A stretch of 44,020 nucleotides of DNA from Sphingobacteriales bacterium (GTDB lineage: Bacteria > Bacteroidota > Bacteroidia > Chitinophagales > Chitinophagaceae), in NCBI GenBank assembly GCA_900299255.1, contig OMJB01000082.1:1-44020 (forward strand), given 5' to 3'. Every line of letters begins with the position of its first letter. Within the stretch, counting starts at the first letter, position 1. Shown piece by piece: positions 15,600 to 23,791 of the stretch. The translations under genes were made by a program, and so were the position numbers. The notes below the pieces were generated by a model. The model saw only the letters and a program-made list of their open reading frames with translations. It had not been told where the DNA came from and ran no database searches.

Positions 15600-16982
15600 A
15601 TGAAAGCAATTATTGCTACAACGGTTTTTGGTATAATAATGATGTTTGCCGGGATTCTGGTGAATGACAGGAAGAATATTGGTTCAATAGCAGCACTGCT
15701 GTTTGCCGCACTCCTGGGTGTTTCCATCTGGGATCTGGTGACAACACCTGCAAATGCCCCGCAGTTATTATTCAATGATATGCTGCGCATAGAGCATTAT
15801 TCTTTATGGTTCAACACCATTATGACAGGTTGCTCATTGTTGTACGTACTACTGCTAGGTAAAGAGATACAAAAAGTAGGAAAGTATGTTGGCGAGTATT
15901 TTGCACTTATATTTTTCATTTTGTGCGGCTTGTACCTGCTGTCGTCCTATAATAATCTGCTTATGCTGTTTATTGGCATTGAGATACTTTCCATACCTCA
16001 GTACATTCTTGCAGGCAGTGACAAACGTAATCTGAAGAGCAGTGAGGCTTCTCTGAAGTATTTTCTGATGGGGGCATTCTCAACCGGCATATTATTAATG
16101 GGTATTACTTTGCTGTATGGTGCTGCACGTACTTTCAATATAATGGAGATGGTGAGTATGCTGCACGCTGACGCGCTAAACCCGCTTGCAATTGGGGGCA
16201 TCTTATTCCTCATGGTTGCACTTTCGTTCAAGGTTTCTGCGGCACCCATGCATATGTGGACCCCCGACGTATACGATGGCTCGCCTACTGCCTTTACGGC
16301 ATTCATGGCTACGATTGTAAAATCAGCAGCGTTCTTTGCATTTCTACGTCTATTCCAGGTGTCATTCAATGCGCTGAGCGGCCATTGGGTTTTTATCCTC
16401 GCTGTTATTACTGCAGCTACATTGCTGGTAGGTAATGTTACAGCTGTTTTCCAGCAAAGCGTGAAAAGAATGCTTGCCTATTCTTCGATTGCGCAGGCAG
16501 GCTTTATGTTATTTGCAGTGCTGGCTGTTAATGCGGTTGCATGGCAGGGTATCATTATTTATGCACTGGCATACAGTGTTGCTACTATTGGCATATTTGC
16601 AGTGCTGATAAAATTGAAAGACTACACTTATGATGGTTTCAACGGCCTGGCCAAGAAAGAACCTTTTCTTGCATTTGTTACCACAGTATGTTTGTTTTCG
16701 CTGGCAGGTATACCACTTACCGGTGGTTTTATGGCCAAGTACTTTGTGCTGCTGGCAGTAGTGCAGCAGGGGCAGTTTATGTGGCTGGTAATTTTTGCAC
16801 TACTAATGGCTGCAATAAGTGTTTACTATTATTTCAGGGTCATTATAGCTATGTATTTTAAGCAAGGCACTCCTGAACTCATGTCCCCCGTTACTTCAGG
16901 TGACAAATTCTGGATGGTAGTTACATGTATTCTGGTTATTCTGCTGGGGGTAGTGCCGCAGTTGTTCCTGAGTAATATTTAG
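15600..16982 (+). CDS. nuoN: NADH-quinone oxidoreductase subunit N
   Basis: Antiporter-like membrane subunit of complex I (ND2 family), 460 residues with about 14 helices. Seen: LLMLFIGIEILSIPQYILAG with the conserved Glu, SSEASLKYFLMGAFSTGILLMG, FKVSAAPMHMWTPDVYDGSPTAFTAFMATIVKSAAFFAF, and QQSVKRMLAYSSIAQAGFM. It is the last of the 14 subunits. No strong terminator follows; a small lipoprotein gene begins 77 nt downstream. Confidence 0.96.
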   Translation: MKAIIATTVFGIIMMFAGILVNDRKNIGSIAALLFAALLGVSIWDLVTTPANAPQLLFNDMLRIEHYSLWFNTIMTGCSLLYVLLLGKEIQKVGKYVGEYFALIFFILCGLYLLSSYNNLLMLFIGIEILSIPQYILAGSDKRNLKSSEASLKYFLMGAFSTGILLMGITLLYGAARTFNIMEMVSMLHADALNPLAIGGILFLMVALSFKVSAAPMHMWTPDVYDGSPTAFTAFMATIVKSAAFFAFLRLFQVSFNALSGHWVFILAVITAATLLVGNVTAVFQQSVKRMLAYSSIAQAGFMLFAVLAVNAVAWQGIIIYALAYSVATIGIFAVLIKLKDYTYDGFNGLAKKEPFLAFVTTVCLFSLAGIPLTGGFMAKYFVLLAVVQQGQFMWLVIFALLMAAISVYYYFRVIIAMYFKQGTPELMSPVTSGDKFWMVVTCILVILLGVVPQLFLSNI

Positions 16983-17059
16983 CCGGAGCGTTTTCAAATG
17001 CTACTGAAGGCGTATTTGGCATAAAAGTTGCGGTATTTTAAGTCTTTATACCTTCGGCA

Positions 17060-17491
17060 ATGACAAAACTATCGTTCATTTTCTTGCTATTTGCTGTACT
17101 TATTTTTAGCTATTCCTGTACAAAAAAGACGGATAACTCCAGCAGCACAACAACCAAAGGTTGGAGTAATTTCCCAAAAGGCTCTTCTTATTTTACGCTG
17201 AGTGCCGTTGATGATGTTACTGTCAGGAGACATGTAGACACGACTGTTAAAGTCGTTTTTCGCCTTACGAGCATGTCTGAAAGTTACATTGGTATTGCAC
17301 CAATTGGTAACCCAAAGGGTGTATCTTTTTCTCCCGCATCAGAACAGTTTTCATCAACACCATCTGATAGTTCTTTTGATTTTCACATTAATATGGATAC
17401 GATCGGGATTTTTCCGATAAGATTTGAGGGAGAGTCGTTTCCTTGGGCTTCATATCAAATCCCGGTATTTAATATTATAGTAGTCCCCTAA
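17060..17491 (+). CDS. Small lipoprotein of unknown function
   Basis: I do not recognise the family. The 143-residue product starts with a lipoprotein signal (FIFLLFAVLIFSYSC, lipidated Cys at about residue 20) followed by a Ser/Thr/Lys-rich linker; the rest is beta-rich and may form one immunoglobulin-like sandwich. It is probably in the outer membrane or periplasm. A -7-like box TACCTTCG (17049-17056) stands 3 nt before the ATG, suggesting its own leaderless transcript rather than only read-through from nuoN. Its TAA overlaps the stop of the convergent purN gene (shared bases 17488-17491). Confidence 0.75.
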   Translation: MTKLSFIFLLFAVLIFSYSCTKKTDNSSSTTTKGWSNFPKGSSYFTLSAVDDVTVRRHVDTTVKVVFRLTSMSESYIGIAPIGNPKGVSFSPASEQFSSTPSDSSFDFHINMDTIGIFPIRFEGESFPWASYQIPVFNIIVVP

Positions 17492-18063
17492 AGACGTGTT
17501 GCATGGGCAAGCAAATACCCCACTACCCTCGGAAAATACAAATGCTCCAGCCTGTGTATCTTTTTAGCTAAAGTATCTGGGGTATCGTTAGGCTTTATGC
17601 TGCATTTTACCTGCACGATGGTGTTTCCTTCATCATAATGCTCATTGACATGGTGAATGGTAATACCTGATTCTTTTTCATGAGCAGCTATTACGGCATC
17701 GTGTACATTATGCCCATACATACCCTTGCCTCCGTATTTGGGCAGCAAAGCAGGATGTATGTTGATAATCTTACCCGAAAATGCCCTGATCATACCATCA
17801 GGTATTTTCCATAAAAATCCGGCAAGCACAATAAGCGAGGGTTTGTATGATTGCAGTTCATCAATCAGTGCCTGCCCGTTAAAAATGGTTTTATCTATTA
17901 CCCTGGTTGGAATACCTTCTCTTGCAGCAATATTCAACACTCCGGCTTCTGCCTTATTGCATACTATCAGCGACACTTTAGCCTTACCATTCTTTTTGAA
18001 ATACTCAATAATGGCATTGGCGTTAGACCCTGCACCGGATGCGAAAATAATCAGTGAATGCAT
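17488..18063 (-). CDS. purN: Phosphoribosylglycinamide formyltransferase
   Basis: Folate-dependent GAR transformylase, 191 residues, the third step of purine synthesis: it moves a formyl group from 10-formyltetrahydrofolate to GAR. Seen: the GAR phosphate loop ASGAGSNANAI (residues 8-18), NIHPALLPKYGGKGMYG with catalytic Asn101 and His103, and the catalytic aspartate in NEHYDEGN (Asp144). Cytoplasmic, usual length. It lies 60 nt downstream of the TPR gene on the same strand, and a 16-bp palindrome (18075-18090) stands 11 nt before its ATG. Confidence 0.95.
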   Translation of the reverse strand: MHSLIIFASGAGSNANAIIEYFKKNGKAKVSLIVCNKAEAGVLNIAAREGIPTRVIDKTIFNGQALIDELQSYKPSLIVLAGFLWKIPDGMIRAFSGKIINIHPALLPKYGGKGMYGHNVHDAVIAAHEKESGITIHHVNEHYDEGNTIVQVKCSIKPNDTPDTLAKKIHRLEHLYFPRVVGYLLAHATRL

Positions 18064-18074
18064 AAAAGATGTGG

Positions 18075-18090
18075 TTCAGAAATTTCTGAA
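18075..18090. repeat. 16-bp perfect palindrome upstream of purN
   Basis: TTCAGAAATTTCTGAA is its own reverse complement and lies between the TPR gene and the purN ATG. It could be an operator or a small hairpin with an AATT loop, but a 16-bp palindrome is expected by chance about once in a window this long. Confidence 0.35.
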
Positions 18091-18123
18091 AGCGTAAAAT
18101 TAATCAATTTAGTGAGGCCGGCA

Positions 18124-19971
18124 TCAGGGCATTGAAGCCTTGACCATATCGGCAAGCCGCTGCCTTGCTACCTGCACAAAAGTACTGCCCTGGTAATCTA
18201 TGATCAGTTGTTCGTAATAGTTCCTGGCCTTGTCGTTCTGATGCAAGTCATTCTGGTATATCTCAGCCATTTTAAATACCGCATCATCCCCTAGCACGTC
18301 TTCTTTATATTGTTCGTAAATGGTTTTGAGATAATCAAGTGCTTTGTCGTATTGGTGATGCTTTACAGCCATATCGGCACGCACCATCAGTATGTCATCA
18401 TTCAACGGATGTTTTGGGTAGGCTTTATTAATGCTATCCAGTACCTCGGTTGCTTCATTATCTTTATTCTGGAAAAAGAGCAGCCCGGCATAAGCAAACC
18501 GCTGCAGCGGCACAATATCACTGTCTTCTACATTTTCTGTGATCAGTACAGACAAGTATATTGCATCATTGGCAATGAGTTGCGAGGTAGCAGTTTTGAG
18601 TATCGTAAGCTGCCGCTGCGCCCATTCAAAATCTCCGCGGTAGTAGGCAAGTTTGGCATTCCTGAACCTGGCATCCTCAGCCAGTGCATCCTGTTTAAAC
18701 TCCTTGTCCACCTGGCTGTATACCAGCGATGCATCCCAAATTTTGCCGTTTAGCACCAGGTAGTCTCCCATCTGCAGCTTAAACTGGCCCACCATACTGC
18801 GCTTTGTGTCCGGCTCGTCAATACCTTTCTGCAGCACAGTAATAGCGTGCTTGATATTTCCGGCATAAAGTGCAAGCAGAGTAGCAAAATCGGATGCCGC
18901 CTGCTGGCAGTAGTATTTTGGGTAATAAGCCAGAAAGCTATCATACAGTGCCACCAGCGCATTTATTTCTTCTGTAGTATTTGCCGGATTGTTTTTGATA
19001 CGATCCAGTTCAGTAGTCAGCCGCTCACTCCTTGACAGGATAAAATAAGGCGATTCTTTTCCTTTGGCAATAATATCGTCGTAAGCCCTCTGCGCCACCT
19101 GATATTGTTTTGCAGCATGAGCGGTACGTGCCAGTTCCATCAGGTGCTTACCGTTTTCTTTGTTTCGCTCGTCAATAGCTTCCATCTGCATGAGGGCACC
19201 GTCCCAGTCATTCTTTTGAGTGAATATCCAGGTAAGCAGCTCCACATAGTACATGTTGTCCGGATGTTCATTGATGCGCAGCACCAGCGCTTTTTGCATT
19301 TGCTGCAGCTTTTCTTCGTTGTTGCCCAGCAGTTCCAGCAGGGTAGCTTTTACGGCCTCCACATTGGTCCCCTGGCCCGGAATACTCACCAGCAAAGCAT
19401 CTATGGCTTTACCCAGGTCTCCTATTTTGGCATATAGTACCGCCATTGGTATACTGAAGTAAAAGTTAGCGCCAATAAGATTGCCGGTGCGCTCATAAAC
19501 TTTGATTGCGTATTCATCATTTCCCAGGTCTGTGAATGCCTTTACCAGCTTATCGGTGAACATGAAGTCACCGTTTACCATATTCACCAGTTTGTCATAC
19601 TCTGCTTTGGCTTTGGCTGGCTTGCCGTCATTTTCATATACATACCCCATATCCGCAGCCAGCAGCGGATTGTTGCGCAGAGTCATCTGCTTCTCTACCA
19701 ACTGCTCGGCCTGCTTATATTTTCTGGCTGCTACAAGTGCTTTCAGATAATCCTGGTAAACAGAATCAGGGGAGGCAGAATACACCTCGCTGAAAAGATC
19801 TATGGCCTTGTCGTATTTCTTTTCTGCCACAAACGCACGGGCCTGATCTGCTTTCGACTGAGCAAGCAAACCCCTCTCTGGTAATATTAGTAATATAACC
19901 AGCAATACGGGCAGTATAAACCTGATTCTTGCGAAAACCATCTTCAACTCAAATGTATGCTTTATTACCAT
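18124..19971 (-). CDS. Large exported TPR-repeat protein
   Basis: A 615-residue protein with an N-terminal hydrophobic segment (RIRFILPVLLVILLILPERG, about residues 15-34, followed by LLAQ), either a signal peptide or an anchor, and then tetratricopeptide-like helical pairs to the C-terminus. Clear examples are ARAFVAEKKYDKAIDLFSEV near residue 45, and DMAVKHHQYDKALDYLKTIYEQY and DLHQNDKARNYYEQLIIDY near the end. No enzymatic domain seen. Such proteins usually act as periplasmic scaffolds for protein-protein contacts; the partner is unknown. A second in-frame ATG at 19941 (MVFARIRF) is an equally good start. It is the upstream neighbour of purN on the same strand. Confidence 0.85.
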   Translation of the reverse strand: MVIKHTFELKMVFARIRFILPVLLVILLILPERGLLAQSKADQARAFVAEKKYDKAIDLFSEVYSASPDSVYQDYLKALVAARKYKQAEQLVEKQMTLRNNPLLAADMGYVYENDGKPAKAKAEYDKLVNMVNGDFMFTDKLVKAFTDLGNDEYAIKVYERTGNLIGANFYFSIPMAVLYAKIGDLGKAIDALLVSIPGQGTNVEAVKATLLELLGNNEEKLQQMQKALVLRINEHPDNMYYVELLTWIFTQKNDWDGALMQMEAIDERNKENGKHLMELARTAHAAKQYQVAQRAYDDIIAKGKESPYFILSRSERLTTELDRIKNNPANTTEEINALVALYDSFLAYYPKYYCQQAASDFATLLALYAGNIKHAITVLQKGIDEPDTKRSMVGQFKLQMGDYLVLNGKIWDASLVYSQVDKEFKQDALAEDARFRNAKLAYYRGDFEWAQRQLTILKTATSQLIANDAIYLSVLITENVEDSDIVPLQRFAYAGLLFFQNKDNEATEVLDSINKAYPKHPLNDDILMVRADMAVKHHQYDKALDYLKTIYEQYKEDVLGDDAVFKMAEIYQNDLHQNDKARNYYEQLIIDYQGSTFVQVARQRLADMVKASMP

Positions 19972-20101
19972 TGCAAATTCCTATCAAAAACATAATTGTT
20001 TCACAGTGGTTGGGCAAGGCTGCTGTTACTGCCGGAAAGAAAAACAGGAAATATAAAATTGCAATGCAATAGTTCAGGCCGGTGATACACCCGCAGGCTT
20101 A

Positions 20102-20227
20102 TCAGTAAATATGGCGATAGTAATGCCGATGGCTTTTATGGTAATACCTGTTGCGTGGCTTCACCTCAATACAGGAACTGATAAACATAACAGCAAGTAC
20201 AATTGTGGCTATAGCGGCCTTCTTCAT
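20102..20227 (-). CDS. 41-residue His/Tyr-rich mini-lipoprotein
   Basis: A short gene found by reading the minus strand of the gap between the TPR gene and nfu. The product starts MKKAAIATIVLAVMFISSC: a basic start, a hydrophobic core and a lipobox ending in Cys19, all typical of signal peptidase II substrates. The mature part is only 23 residues and ends in a tail dense in His, Tyr and Arg (RNRYYHKSHRHYYRHIY). AGG stands directly before the ATG, too close for a normal ribosome site. An open frame of 71 codons on the other strand (20111-20326) has no support. The histidines might bind metal; this is a guess. It could be co-transcribed with the TPR gene. Confidence 0.65.
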   Translation of the reverse strand: MKKAAIATIVLAVMFISSCIEVKPRNRYYHKSHRHYYRHIY

Positions 20228-20251
20228 CCTGAATCAATTGGTTATAATTAT

Positions 20252-20289
20252 GGTATTGCAAATACCGCTCCACAATTTATTAATAAATT
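20252..20289. repeat. Two inverted repeats upstream of the mini-lipoprotein
   Basis: GGTATT-GCA-AATACC (20252-20266) and the 16-bp AT-only palindrome AATTTATTAATAAATT (20274-20289) lie next to each other upstream of the mini-lipoprotein gene. The second may be chance in AT-rich DNA. Together they may mark its promoter or operator region. Confidence 0.3.
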
Positions 20290-20374
20290 TCTAAAATCGC
20301 CTGATTTTAACCCATTATTGATTTAGCCTTTACTTGTATTGGTTTAAATAATCAGTTTTTATAACTCATTTCAG

Positions 20375-20382
20375 TATTTTTG
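20375..20382 (+). promoter_or_regulatory. Candidate -7 box for the nfu-type gene
   Basis: TATTTTTG matches TAnnTTTG and ends 14 nt before the ATG at 20397. No good -33 TTTG was found. Implies a leader of about 8 nt. Confidence 0.45.
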
Positions 20383-20396
20383 TCAAAATTATTGAG

Positions 20397-20987
20397 ATGC
20401 TGAAGACCGGAAATACAATTGTAAGTATATATACCGAGATGACCCCAAACCCGGAGACTATGAAGTTTGTAGCCAACAAGCTTTTATACCCCGGCAAGAG
20501 CATTGACTTCCCCGATGAGCCATCAGCAGGCCCCTCGCCGTTGGCTAAAGAATTGTTTGCTTTTCCGTTTATAAAAAGTGTTTTCATAGCCAGCAACTTC
20601 GTTACGCTTACAAAAACTCAGGGTACCAACTGGGACGACGTAATTCCCAACATCCGTGAATTTCTGAAGAACTACCTTGAAGAAGGTAAAGCAGTGATCA
20701 ATGAAGATCAGGTGGTGGTAAAAAAAGATGAGTATGTGCCCAGTGGCAGCGACGTGGATGTAGTAGACAGGATCAAGGAGCTGCTGGAGAATTACGTAAA
20801 GCCCGCAGTAGAAATGGACGGAGGCGCTATCAGCTTTAAAGGCTACAAAAGCGGTACAGTAACCCTTATGCTGCAGGGATCTTGTTCGGGTTGCCCGTCA
20901 TCTATGATTACGCTTAAGTCAGGCATAGAAGGTATGATGAAACGCATGATACCTGAGGTAAAAGAAGTAGTAGCCGAAGCAGAATAA
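20397..20987 (+). CDS. Nfu-type Fe-S cluster carrier protein
   Basis: A 196-residue Nfu-family protein that carries and delivers Fe-S clusters. Two domains are seen: the Nfu N-terminal domain (about residues 8-95, with TEMTPNPETMKFVAN and the segment FPFIKSVFIASNFVTLTK) and the NifU-like C-terminal domain (about 120-190), with VKPAVEMDGGAISFKGY and the cluster-binding CSGCPSS motif (Cys163, Cys166). Cytoplasmic. Its product could help supply the many clusters of complex I encoded nearby, but there is no operon link. A strong terminator follows 22 nt after the stop. Confidence 0.92.
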   Translation: MLKTGNTIVSIYTEMTPNPETMKFVANKLLYPGKSIDFPDEPSAGPSPLAKELFAFPFIKSVFIASNFVTLTKTQGTNWDDVIPNIREFLKNYLEEGKAVINEDQVVVKKDEYVPSGSDVDVVDRIKELLENYVKPAVEMDGGAISFKGYKSGTVTLMLQGSCSGCPSSMITLKSGIEGMMKRMIPEVKEVVAEAE

Positions 20988-21009
20988 CAGCCCGGATAAA
21001 TAAGATATT

Positions 21010-21037
21010 AAAAAGCATCGTTAAGATGCTTTTTTTG
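21010..21037 (+). terminator. Intrinsic terminator after the nfu-type gene
   Basis: AAAAAGCATC-GTTAA-GATGCTTTTT forms a ten-pair stem (21010-21019 with 21025-21034) followed by further T residues. It separates the nfu-type gene from the polysaccharide genes and could work in both directions. Confidence 0.85.
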
Positions 21038-21152
21038 TTCAGGCCATTTGATAAATAAGGTGGGAGTAAGCCCATTAGCTGTTTTGTGGTGCAGCTGGCG
21101 CTGTACTGTTTTATTGGGCTTATTATAGTATTTTTACATTGTTTTGAGGGTA

Positions 21153-21160
21153 TAGCTTTG
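21153..21160 (+). promoter_or_regulatory. Candidate -7 box for the manC gene
   Basis: TAGCTTTG matches TAnnTTTG. A start near 21167 would place the heptamer repeat block (21171-21205) inside the 5' leader. No clear -33 element was found. Confidence 0.45.
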
Positions 21161-21170
21161 CTGTTTCCGA

Positions 21171-21205
21171 CTTATAACTTATAACTTACAACTTAAGACT
21201 CACGA
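21171..21205 (+). repeat. Five tandem heptamers (CTYAYRA-type) before manC
   Basis: Units CTTATAA, CTTATAA, CTTACAA, CTTAAGA and CTCACGA run without a break and end 8 nt before the ATG at 21214. The same type of unit, in the same direction relative to its gene, occurs at 469-496. Confidence 0.8.
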
Positions 21206-21213
21206 CTACAAAA

Positions 21214-22299
21214 ATGAGCATCCAAAATAACTATGTAGCTATTATGGCAGGGGGTATCGGAAGCCGTTTCTGGCCCGAAAGCCGTACCCATTATCCAAAA
21301 CAGTTTCTTGATCTGCTGGGTACAGGCCGCTCACTTATACAGTGGACCTATAGCCGGTTTAAGCACATTTGCCCCAAGGAGAATATCTACTTTATTACCA
21401 ACGAGCAGTACATAGCTACCCTCAAAAGCCAGATACCTGATATCAGTGACGACAATATTATAAGTGAACCCTCGCGAAAAAACACAGCGCCATGTGCTGC
21501 TTATTTTGCTCATAAAATAATGGCGCTGAATCCCAAGGCCAACATCATCATGTCGCCCGCCGATCACCTGATCATGGACGAGCATTCTTTTGAACGGACT
21601 GCACATGAGGCACTCGATTTCGTAGCGCATCACCCGTCTTTGCTCACACTGGGTATAAAACCAACCCGCCCCGATACCGGATACGGATACATTCAGTACG
21701 ATGCCGGAAGTGAAATTGACAAAACGTACCGTGTAAAAACCTTTACAGAAAAACCATCTCTGGAGCTGGCCCGCACTTTTCTGAAGAGTGGCGACTTTCT
21801 CTGGAACTCCGGCATTTTTGTGTGGAATGTGCAGACCATCATGGATGCGCTGGAGCACTACCTGCCTGAGATGAACGAAGTGTTCACACAAGCTAAAGAC
21901 GTATACAACACCCCAGCAGAACACGAAACCATAACCAAATTATATCCCCAGTGCACCAATATCTCCATTGACTACGGTATTATGGAAAAAGCGCGCAATG
22001 TGTTTGTAATACCTTCCTACTTTGGCTGGTGTGATCTCGGCACCTGGGAGTCCGCTTACGACAACTGCTCTAAAGATTATCTGGGCAACGCTGTGCTGGG
22101 CAACAACGTAATGGTGATTGATGCCAGCGAATGCATGATCAAGGCACCCAATGAGAAACTGGTAGTGGTGCAGGGGCTCGAGAACTTCATTGTTGTTGAT
22201 ACCCCCGATGTGCTCCTCATTTGTGAGCGCAACCGTGAGCAGCAGATCAAAGAATATGTGGCCGAAGTAAAACGGAATAAGGGCGATAAGTTTTTATAG
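21214..22299 (+). CDS. manC: Mannose-1-phosphate guanylyltransferase
   Basis: Nucleotidyltransferase of 361 residues that makes GDP-mannose from mannose-1-phosphate and GTP for surface polysaccharides. Seen: the nucleotide-binding signature MAGGIGSRFWPESRTHYPKQF (about residues 11-31), SPADHLI, TRPDTGYGYIQYD and FTEKPSLELA. The length fits the single-domain form; the C-terminal isomerase domain of bifunctional enzymes is absent. It is the first of three plus-strand genes that look like a surface-polysaccharide group, and has a heptamer repeat just before its ATG. Confidence 0.9.
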   Translation: MSIQNNYVAIMAGGIGSRFWPESRTHYPKQFLDLLGTGRSLIQWTYSRFKHICPKENIYFITNEQYIATLKSQIPDISDDNIISEPSRKNTAPCAAYFAHKIMALNPKANIIMSPADHLIMDEHSFERTAHEALDFVAHHPSLLTLGIKPTRPDTGYGYIQYDAGSEIDKTYRVKTFTEKPSLELARTFLKSGDFLWNSGIFVWNVQTIMDALEHYLPEMNEVFTQAKDVYNTPAEHETITKLYPQCTNISIDYGIMEKARNVFVIPSYFGWCDLGTWESAYDNCSKDYLGNAVLGNNVMVIDASECMIKAPNEKLVVVQGLENFIVVDTPDVLLICERNREQQIKEYVAEVKRNKGDKFL

Positions 22300-22363
22300 A
22301 GATATTTACTGCAGGCTGCTCCTTTCCTTTGGAATACCGCTGTGAGTAATTAATTTGCAGTAG

Positions 22364-23788
22364 ATGGTTTTCAGCAGCCTCACATTTTTATTCTATTTCT
22401 TTCCTGCGTTTTTTCTTGCTTACTACCTGGTACCTGCAAGGTTCAAAAATGCGGTTATACTGTGTGGCAGTATTTTATTTTATTCATGGGGTGCGCCCCG
22501 GTTCATTTTTGTGATCCTTGGCACCACCATTGCAGACTTTTATATAGTCCGTACCATGTCGGCGGCCACGCGTAAAAAGATCCGTCAACTGCTGCTGGCA
22601 TTGTCGCTCAGCATCAATCTGGGCTTGCTCTTCTATTTCAAGTACAGCAATTTCTTTGCAGATAACCTCAGTGTGCTGCTGGAGGGCCTGGGTATTGGCC
22701 GGCTCTCCTGGCCGCAGTTGGTGCTGCCCATAGGCATCTCCTTTTATACCTTCGAGACCCTCACCTATGTAGTAGATGTGTACCGGGGGGTACATAAGCC
22801 ATTACGCAGTTTCTTCGACTACCAGTTATACATCATCCTGTTCCCCAAACTCATTGCCGGGCCCATCATCCGCTTTGGCGATTTCGCCGATCAGGTGTAT
22901 AACCATACCCTGAACGATAATGTAGATAACAGGCTGCGTGGCATCTACCGGTTTCTCATCGGCCTGGGCAAAAAGGTAATTATTGCCAACGCGCTGGGTG
23001 TCACTACAAATGTTGTATTTACACTTTCGCCTGCTGAACTTACTACCACTGCAGCATGGTTTGGAGCGCTCAACTATACCTTCCAGATATACTTCGATTT
23101 TTCCGGCTACTCAGATATGGCCATTGGGCTGGGGCTGATGATGGGTTTTCGCTTTCCTGAGAACTTCAATAATCCATATGCTGCACTGTCTATTACCGAC
23201 TTCTGGCGCCGCTGGCACATCACCCTAGGAGCCTGGATGCGCAATTACCTCTATATACCACTGGGTGGCAACAGGGCAGGCAAGCCATGGCGAACCTACC
23301 TCAATCTCTTTATTGTTTTTCTCGCCTCGGGGTTGTGGCACGGCGCAGCCTGGGGATTTATTATATGGGGCTGCTACCATGGCTTGTTTCTGGTGCTGGA
23401 GCGGTTGTTTCTTGCAGATGTGCTTAAGAGGGCAGGCAAACTTGTCGTCTTGTACACATTTCCGGTTGTGCTGATAAGCTGGGTTTTCTTCCGTACAGAA
23501 CATCTTGATACTGCAGGAAATTTTCTGTATACCATGTTTGTATGGAAACCCGATGTAAGTATGTGGCATCCTACACGCGAAAATGTGATTATACTGGCTA
23601 TCGCAGCGCTTACTTCTTTTTCCGGTTTGACATCTGCAGGCACCTGGCTCTGCAACAAAGTGTTTGGATCTGATTATTCGCCGGCACTGCATGTGCTCAT
23701 GTTCTTAGGTACGCTGGTATTATTTGTTGTGTGCGTGGGCAAGATAAGCGCATCATCCTTTGACCCTTTTATTTACTTCAGGTTCTAA
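22364..23788 (+). CDS. MBOAT-family membrane O-acyltransferase (AlgI/PatA-like)
   Basis: A 474-residue polytopic membrane protein of the MBOAT family, which transfers acyl groups from the cytoplasm across the membrane to sugars or other acceptors. Seen: FLFYFFPAFFLAYYLVP at the start, ISFYTFETLTYVVDVYRG, FPKLIAGPIIRF, DFSGYSDMAIGLGLMMGF, FWRRWHITLGAWMRNYLYIPLGG (His285) and the active-site histidine His326 in ASGLWHGAAWG. The next gene starts 3 nt after its stop and encodes an AlgJ/AlgX-like protein, the usual partner in alginate or cell-wall O-acetylation. The acceptor here is not known. Confidence 0.93.
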   Translation: MVFSSLTFLFYFFPAFFLAYYLVPARFKNAVILCGSILFYSWGAPRFIFVILGTTIADFYIVRTMSAATRKKIRQLLLALSLSINLGLLFYFKYSNFFADNLSVLLEGLGIGRLSWPQLVLPIGISFYTFETLTYVVDVYRGVHKPLRSFFDYQLYIILFPKLIAGPIIRFGDFADQVYNHTLNDNVDNRLRGIYRFLIGLGKKVIIANALGVTTNVVFTLSPAELTTTAAWFGALNYTFQIYFDFSGYSDMAIGLGLMMGFRFPENFNNPYAALSITDFWRRWHITLGAWMRNYLYIPLGGNRAGKPWRTYLNLFIVFLASGLWHGAAWGFIIWGCYHGLFLVLERLFLADVLKRAGKLVVLYTFPVVLISWVFFRTEHLDTAGNFLYTMFVWKPDVSMWHPTRENVIILAIAALTSFSGLTSAGTWLCNKVFGSDYSPALHVLMFLGTLVLFVVCVGKISASSFDPFIYFRF

Positions 23789-23791
23789 CCC

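Noticed and set aside
20111-20326. 71-codon open frame on the plus strand
   Set aside because: No recognisable features; the minus strand here encodes a convincing mini-lipoprotein instead.
21040-21170. Possible tRNA or structured RNA in the folded region before manC
   Set aside because: Inverted pieces (TAAGCCCA, AGCTG/CAGCT) exist but no cloverleaf or known riboswitch core could be built.
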